Assembly (NCBI GenBank): GCA_963721645.1
Contig: CAVRJK010000002.1
Location: 1,302,001-1,366,000 of the forward strand
Source of the DNA: JALZKA01 sp963721645
Lineage (GTDB): Bacteria; Actinomycetota; Thermoleophilia; Solirubrobacterales; 70-9
Length of the DNA stretch: 64,000 bases
Reading direction: 5' to 3'
Shown here: piece after piece, positions 59,592-64,000 of the stretch
Layout of the letters: every line of letters begins with the position of its first letter
Position numbering within the stretch: the first letter of the stretch is position 1
Position numbers and translations under genes: made by a program
The notes under the pieces: generated by a model
What the model saw: only the letters and a program-made list of their open reading frames with translations
Databases searched by the model: none
Told to the model about the DNA's origin: nothing

Positions 59592-60269
59592 CTAGCTGTC
59601 GCTGGGCTTGGCGCGACGCGGCGGCGGCTGGCTGGCGCTCCTGGAAGCCGCTGGACGCGGCTCGGAGCGTGTCGAGGTCCGCTTGGCCGGAGCGGGCGCC
59701 GACGACCCCGTTTCGCCGCCTCCGTCTGATGATGTGCGCGCGACCGGGCGCGTCGCCCGGGTCGGCCGCGAGCTTGTTCTGCGCCCCGAGCGGCGAGACG
59801 ACGACGTCTCGGGCTCGGCACGACGCGTCGGCGTCTCGCAATACGGGCAGAGGCTCCAACGCGGATCGACGGGCTTGCCGCACGAATCGCAGGGGTCCTT
59901 GATGCGCGCTCGGCAGCTGGGGCAGCGCAGATACGTGCGCTCGACCGGGTGCTCGCAGTTCGGGCACGAGTTTTCCTCTAGCTGGCGCACCCTGAGCTCG
60001 GAAGCGCGGATCTCGAGTTCGCGCTCGCGGCGATCCTCGAGGAACTCCGGCGGACGAAGGATCGAGTAGACGATCACGCCAACAAAGGGAAAGAGCGAGG
60101 CCACGGTTGCGCATCCGACCAGGACCGGGTCTTCCAGACGCCGCTTCGCATCCAGGTAGGTGTAGGCGATGAGGGCGAGGTAGACGACCACCAAAAACAG
60201 GATCAGAAGGTTGATCGCCAGGTTGACGCCGTCGTTTTCGATGCCGAAGATCGCGATGGTCAGGGCCAT
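59592..60269 (-). CDS. Membrane protein with double zinc ribbon
   Basis: A 225-aa protein from ATG at 60269 (MALTIAIFGIENDGVNLAIN). Two or three N-terminal helices (LAINLLILFLVVVYLALIAYTYL, VGCATVASLFPFVGVIVYSIL) precede a charged helix and four CxxC knuckles: CPNCEHP, CPSCRAR, CDSCGKP and CPYCETP. The last 85 residues are disordered Ser/Arg/Pro. No function known. It lies between ndk and the 39-aa membrane protein. Confidence 0.8.
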   Translation of the reverse strand: MALTIAIFGIENDGVNLAINLLILFLVVVYLALIAYTYLDAKRRLEDPVLVGCATVASLFPFVGVIVYSILRPPEFLEDRRERELEIRASELRVRQLEENSCPNCEHPVERTYLRCPSCRARIKDPCDSCGKPVDPRWSLCPYCETPTRRAEPETSSSRRSGRRTSSRPTRATRPVARTSSDGGGETGSSAPAPAKRTSTRSEPRPAASRSASQPPPRRAKPSDS

Positions 60270-60340
60270 GAGAATCGAGGAGTCTACTTCTCTGTGAGCA
60301 GGCAAAAGCCTTTACACGGGAGGATGCACGGGAGGTCTCC

Positions 60341-60460
60341 CTACAGAAACAACCGCCCGAACAGGTACCCGAGCCCAAAGAAGACGAGGATCACCACCGC
60401 CACAACCGCGGCGACCAGGCCCATCATCTGCAGAAGTTCTGAGCGTGCTTCGGGGTCCAT
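60341..60460 (-). CDS. Small single-span membrane protein, 39 aa
   Basis: ATG at 60460 shares one base with the folC stop (TGATG). It encodes MDPEARSELLQMMGLVAAVV followed by AVVILVFFGLGYLFGRLFL: an acidic N-terminus, one membrane helix and a short end. Translational coupling and the hydrophobic pattern support it. Too short for standard gene finding; function unknown. Confidence 0.65.
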   Translation of the reverse strand: MDPEARSELLQMMGLVAAVVAVVILVFFGLGYLFGRLFL

Positions 60461-61758
60461 CAGTAGGACAGAAGGTAGTGCGATCCGGCGATCAGCGCCA
60501 CCCCGTCGACCTCCTTTGCGAGCTCCAGCGCACGGCGGACTGCCTGCCTCGGATCCTCGATCGCCTCAGCGCTCACTCCCACGGCCCCACAAATGCTCAC
60601 GAGCTCGCGCGCGGAAACCGACGTCGTCCCCGGCCGCCCGGCGCCCTCGAGCCGCTCGGGCGGGATCTGGGTCACGACAGCGGCCGAAATCGCCGGGGCG
60701 AGTGCTCCGACGATGCCCGCAGCGTCCTTGTCGCCCAGGATGGCCAGGCATGCGACGACGGGTCTCTCCCCCAGTTCGGCCGCCAGCGCCTCGGCCAGCG
60801 CCGTCGCCCCGTCGGGGTTGTGTGCCGCGTCGCGGATCACCGGGGGATCGCCGTCGCGCATCTCGAAACGCCCCGGCAGTTCGAGGCTCCCGAGCGCCTC
60901 CTCGACCACCTCGTCACCCAGCGACTCGCCCAAGAACGCCTCCGCCGCCGCAACCGCGACAGCCAAATTCCGCTGCAGATAGGGCGCGGATGAGCGAAAC
61001 GTCCCGATTGGCCCCTTATAGGGGGGAGCGTGGGACGTTTGCCACCCGGGGAGGGGTTCGATGACGCGGCAGCTGCGCTTGGCCGCGGTCTCGTGGGCGA
61101 GGGCTCTGACTTGCGCCGAGACGCGGCCCAGCACCAGCACCGTGTCCTCGCGCAGCACCGCGAGCTTCTCCGCCGCGATTTCGAGCTCCGTATCGCCGAG
61201 CCATTGCGTGTGGTCAAGCCCGATCGAGGTGAGGACTGTCACCTTCGAGTCCAGGACGTTCGTCGCGTCCAGACGTCCACCGAGCCCCGCCTCGATCACT
61301 CCGACGTCCACGCCCGCGTCGCGCAGAGCGACGAATGCGGCCGCCGTGGCCGCCTCGAACTGGGTGACGCATTCCCCCTCTTCTAACCCCTCCTCGACGC
61401 CTGGCACGGCCGCTGCAACCTCAGCTACGGCCCGCTCGAACGCGCTCGGGTCAACCTCGGTGCCCCGGACCCGCACACGCTCCGCCCACCGCTCGGCGTG
61501 CGGGGACAGATAGGAGCCCGATGCCCGCCCCGAAGCCTCGATCAGCGCCGCCATCATCTGTGTCGCGGATGACTTTCCGTTTGTGCCGACGACGTGGATC
61601 GACTCGAAAGTGAGTTGAGGGTCGCCCAGCGCAGACAAAAGCGCGGTGATTCGCTCGAGCCCGAACCTCCACCCGATCGGGTCGAGCCCAGCTAGCCATT
61701 CTTCGGCGGGCACTCCCGCCCCCTTCTGCGCTCCGCTTCCGGGAGTGCGGGAGTTCAC
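60460..61758 (-). CDS. folC: Folylpolyglutamate / dihydrofolate synthase
   Basis: A 432-aa Mur-ligase-like enzyme adding glutamate to folates. IHVVGTNGKSSATQMMAAL is the P-loop, GRASGSYLSPHAERWAERV the folate loop, GVIEAGLGGRLDATNVL the metal site, SIGLDHTQWLGDT and RDAAHNPDGATALAEAL are conserved. Residues around 240-256 (QTSHAPPYKGPIGTF) are encoded by a 44-bp palindromic repeat inserted in frame in a loop. It overlaps valS by 4 bases and the 39-aa gene by one. Confidence 0.96.
   Translation of the reverse strand: MNSRTPGSGAQKGAGVPAEEWLAGLDPIGWRFGLERITALLSALGDPQLTFESIHVVGTNGKSSATQMMAALIEASGRASGSYLSPHAERWAERVRVRGTEVDPSAFERAVAEVAAAVPGVEEGLEEGECVTQFEAATAAAFVALRDAGVDVGVIEAGLGGRLDATNVLDSKVTVLTSIGLDHTQWLGDTELEIAAEKLAVLREDTVLVLGRVSAQVRALAHETAAKRSCRVIEPLPGWQTSHAPPYKGPIGTFRSSAPYLQRNLAVAVAAAEAFLGESLGDEVVEEALGSLELPGRFEMRDGDPPVIRDAAHNPDGATALAEALAAELGERPVVACLAILGDKDAAGIVGALAPAISAAVVTQIPPERLEGAGRPGTTSVSARELVSICGAVGVSAEAIEDPRQAVRRALELAKEVDGVALIAGSHYLLSY
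60997..61040. repeat. 44-bp double-palindromic intragenic element, copy 2
   Basis: AAACGTCCC ... GGGACGTTT are perfect 9-bp outer arms around the inner CCCC-TTATA-GGGG hairpin. 36 of 44 bases equal copy 1 at 1130-1173. It is read on the minus strand in the same phase as copy 1 and encodes QTSHAPPYKGPIGTF within folC; 9 of 15 residues match the lipoprotein copy. Confidence 0.78.
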
Positions 61759-64000
61759 TCCAGATCTTGCAGCTCGGCGCGGTAGCCCTCGAGCTTTTCG
61801 CGCTCGGCCTCGACGACCTCAGGCGGGGCCTTGGCCACGAACCCTTGATTCGAGAGCTTCTTCTCGCCGCGCTCGACCTCTGAGCGAAGCTCGGCAGCCC
61901 GTGCCTCGATCCGCTCGGCGACCTGCGCAGGGTCGATCTCTTCCGAGCCGAGGAGCTCCAGGGCGCCGATGCTCGCGAGGGCATCGCCGCCCGCACCGTT
62001 CAGCTCAAGGCGGGCGAGGCGGGCAACGAACTCGTGCGGCTCAACACCCCCCGCGCCCACCCGGGCGGGCAGGACGCTTGCCACCGGCACGCCGACGAGG
62101 TCTCGCCAGCGCCGCACCTGGCGGGTCAGCTCGATGGAGGCCTCGATCTCAGCCTCTGAGGCCGCATCCATCCGCGACTCGTCCGCTTCCGGATATGCCG
62201 CGACTATGAGCGGCCCGTCAGCACCCGCCGGCAGATAGCTCCAGATCTCCTCCGTGACGAAGGGGGTGAAGGGGTGAGCCAGCGCCAGGAAGCGCTCGAG
62301 GATCCATACGAGGTGGCCTGAGACCTCAGGCTCCGAGTCGTAGAGGCGGGGCTTGACGATCTCGAGGTACCAGTCGCAGAGCTCGGACCAAAAGAAGCGG
62401 TAGAGCTCGCCGACAGCGCCCGAGAAGTCGTACGCCTCAACGCGAGCGTCGACCTCGGCGACCGTCCGCTCGAGGCGGGACGCGATCCAGCGGTCCTCAA
62501 CCTCCCTGGTAGATGGCGCCGCATCGGCGTCGCCCGCGTTCATAAGAATCAGACGCGAGGCGTTCCAGAGCTTGTTGGCCAGATCGCGGCCCTGGGCGAC
62601 CTTCGCGTCGGCGTAGCGCACGTCCTGAGAGGACGACATCGCCAGGAGCCCGAACCGGAGCGCATCGGCACCGTGTTCGTCGATCGCTTCGAGCGGGTCG
62701 ATGCCAGTGCCGAGGCTCTTTGACATCCGGCGCCCGTCCGGCGCCTGGATCACGGAGTGGATGTTCACGTCGGTGAACGGGACCTCGCCGGTGAACTCCA
62801 TGCCCATCATCACCATCCGGGCGACCCACAGGAAGATGATGTCCCGGGCCGTCGAGAGGACGTCGGTCGGATACCAGGCCTGAAGCTCGGGTGTCTCCTC
62901 GGGCCAGCCGAGCGTCGCGAATGGCCACAGGCCGGATGAGAACCACGTGTCGAGCACGTCCTCTTCGCGCCGGAGCTCACCATCGCACGCGCCGCAGCGG
63001 TCCGGAGCCGACTCGGAGACGTAGATCTCCTCGCACGCGTCGCAGTACCAGACGGGAAGCTGATGACCCCACCAGAGCTGGCGCGAGACGCACCAGGGAC
63101 GAATGTTCTCGAGCCAATCGAGGTAGACCTTTTTCCAAGGCTTCTCAGGGTGGAACTTCACCCTCCCGTCGCGGACGACCTCCATCGCGGGCTTCGCAAG
63201 CTCGGTCATGTCGCAAAACCACTGGAGCGAGATCAGCGGCTCGACGCGGCGGCCGGAGCGGGCGGAGTGAGGCACGTCGTGCACGTAGGGCTCCTCGGCA
63301 GAGATCAGGCCCTGCTCGCGAAGTGCAGCCACGACGGCATCGCAAGCCTCCTGAGCCTCCATCCCGGCGTACGGCTCGCCGGCCGCTTGAGTCATGCGGC
63401 CGTCCTCGCCGATGACGGAGATCTGCTCGAGCCCATGCTTGCGGCCGATCTCGAAGTCGTTCGGGTCGTGCCCGGGCGTGATCTTGAGCGCGCCCGTGCC
63501 GAATTCAGGATCGACGTGCTCGTCGGCGATCACGGGCAGACGGCGCCCGACCAGCGGCAGGACGACCTCCTTGCCCACGAGCGAGGCGTAGCGCTCGTCG
63601 CCGGGTGAGACCGCAACCGCGGTGTCGGCGAGCATCGTCTCCGGGCGCACGGTCGCAACCGTTATCGACCCCGAGCCATCGGCGAGCGGGTAGTCGATCG
63701 AGTACAGCGTGTCGGTGAGCGTCCTTTGCTCGACCTCGAGGTCCGAGATCGCCGAGCCCAGGCCCGGATCCCAGTTGACCATGTAGTTGTCGCGGTACAC
63801 GTAGCCGCGCTCGTGGAGTTCGACGAACACCTTCGTGACGGCGCGCGCGTAGGCCTCGTCCATCGTGAAGCGCTCGTCGGAGAAGTCCGCCGAGGCACCC
63901 AGGCGCTTGAACTGCTCGATGATCTGGGAGCCGTGGCGCTCGCGCCAGTCCCAGACCCGCTCGACGAAGGCTTCCCGCCCGATGTCGCGCCTTGACGTTC
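61755..64000 (-). CDS. valS: Valyl-tRNA synthetase (5' end beyond window)
   Basis: The C-terminal ~748 residues of ValS. The fragment begins near DIGREAFVERVWDWRERHG. FTMDEAYARAVTKVFVELHERGYVYRDNYMVNWDPGLGSAISDLEVEQ, the editing-domain TVRPETMLADTAVAV, KPWKKVYLDWLENIRPWCVSRQLWWGHQLPVWYCDAC and the KMSKS variant RRMSKSLGTGIDP are clear. The final 70 residues form the ValS coiled-coil arm (KLSNQGFVAKAPPEVVEAEREKL). The HIGH box lies outside the window. Its stop overlaps the folC start. Confidence 0.97.
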   Translation of the reverse strand, partial: TSRRDIGREAFVERVWDWRERHGSQIIEQFKRLGASADFSDERFTMDEAYARAVTKVFVELHERGYVYRDNYMVNWDPGLGSAISDLEVEQRTLTDTLYSIDYPLADGSGSITVATVRPETMLADTAVAVSPGDERYASLVGKEVVLPLVGRRLPVIADEHVDPEFGTGALKITPGHDPNDFEIGRKHGLEQISVIGEDGRMTQAAGEPYAGMEAQEACDAVVAALREQGLISAEEPYVHDVPHSARSGRRVEPLISLQWFCDMTELAKPAMEVVRDGRVKFHPEKPWKKVYLDWLENIRPWCVSRQLWWGHQLPVWYCDACEEIYVSESAPDRCGACDGELRREEDVLDTWFSSGLWPFATLGWPEETPELQAWYPTDVLSTARDIIFLWVARMVMMGMEFTGEVPFTDVNIHSVIQAPDGRRMSKSLGTGIDPLEAIDEHGADALRFGLLAMSSSQDVRYADAKVAQGRDLANKLWNASRLILMNAGDADAAPSTREVEDRWIASRLERTVAEVDARVEAYDFSGAVGELYRFFWSELCDWYLEIVKPRLYDSEPEVSGHLVWILERFLALAHPFTPFVTEEIWSYLPAGADGPLIVAAYPEADESRMDAASEAEIEASIELTRQVRRWRDLVGVPVASVLPARVGAGGVEPHEFVARLARLELNGAGGDALASIGALELLGSEEIDPAQVAERIEARAAELRSEVERGEKKLSNQGFVAKAPPEVVEAEREKLEGYRAELQDLE

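Overview
The window is a 64-kb piece of a high-GC chromosome. Housekeeping genes are densely packed and about 85% lie on the minus strand. Gene content suggests an actinobacterium: a HadA/HadB-type dehydratase pair, actinobacterial gene order around lepA, hrcA-dnaJ and rplU-rpmA-obg, GTG/TTG starts, and secreted proteins with Ca-binding or delta-60-like repeats. I would guess class Thermoleophilia (Solirubrobacterales), but this rests on recollection of gene content, not on a search. I see no CRISPR array, prophage, integrase or intact insertion sequence.

Layout. 0-2.4 kb: a partial ArsR regulator, an unusually short ABC-type binding lipoprotein, a phosphofructokinase whose diagnostic residues predict PPi use, and a 50-aa membrane protein. 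2.8-10.2 kb: a complete tryptophan operon read leftwards, hisIE-trpE-trpG-trpD-trpC-trpF-trpB-trpA. 10.2-12.8 kb (+): cydA-cydB and a small coupled membrane protein. 12.8-20.2 kb: a membrane protein, then hrcA-dnaJ-prmA-DUF2269-murI-yqeY-phoH-ybeY-era. 20.3-30.4 kb: peroxiredoxin, HadAB-like dehydratase, lepA, M23 peptidase with a CRP-like box and structured leader, murJ, rpsT, holA, comEC, comEA. 30.6-37.6 kb: acylphosphatase, cupin, leuS, small hypotheticals, FMN reductase, a divergent yceI/marR pair, an MBL hydrolase. 37.7-42.3 kb: tRNA-Ala, DUF2834, a DivIVA-like protein, rsfS, nadD, proA, proB. 42.4-45.9 kb: a large secreted neutral-ceramidase-like protein with Ca-binding repeats. 46-50.9 kb: obg, an anti-sigma/ECF-sigma pair, rpmA, rplU, RNase E/G. 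50.9-55.6 kb: the cell-elongation set rodA-mrdA-mreD-mreC, without mreB. 55.6-58.5 kb: a disturbed region with a frameshifted maf, a secreted protein and a 50-bp direct duplication of the maf 5' end. 58.5-64 kb: cupin, ndk, zinc-ribbon membrane protein, 39-aa membrane protein, folC and 5'-truncated valS.

The least expected structure is repetitive DNA inside this ordinary backbone. (1) A 44-bp double-palindromic element lies in the same reading frame in two unrelated genes, the lipoprotein and folC, and encodes related 15-residue peptides. (2) A MITE/BIME-like family built from GGGGTCAGACCCC cores occurs at five loci. At three loci two cores face each other 46-48 bp apart, and at two loci the repeat writes the C-terminus of a protein. 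(3) A 50-bp direct repeat of the maf start flanks a secreted-protein gene beside the frameshifted maf. Other points are nadD with no canonical start codon, tandem TTGC-N4-GCAA operators between yceI and marR, and a consensus CRP-like box with a c-di-AMP-riboswitch-like leader ahead of an M23 peptidase.
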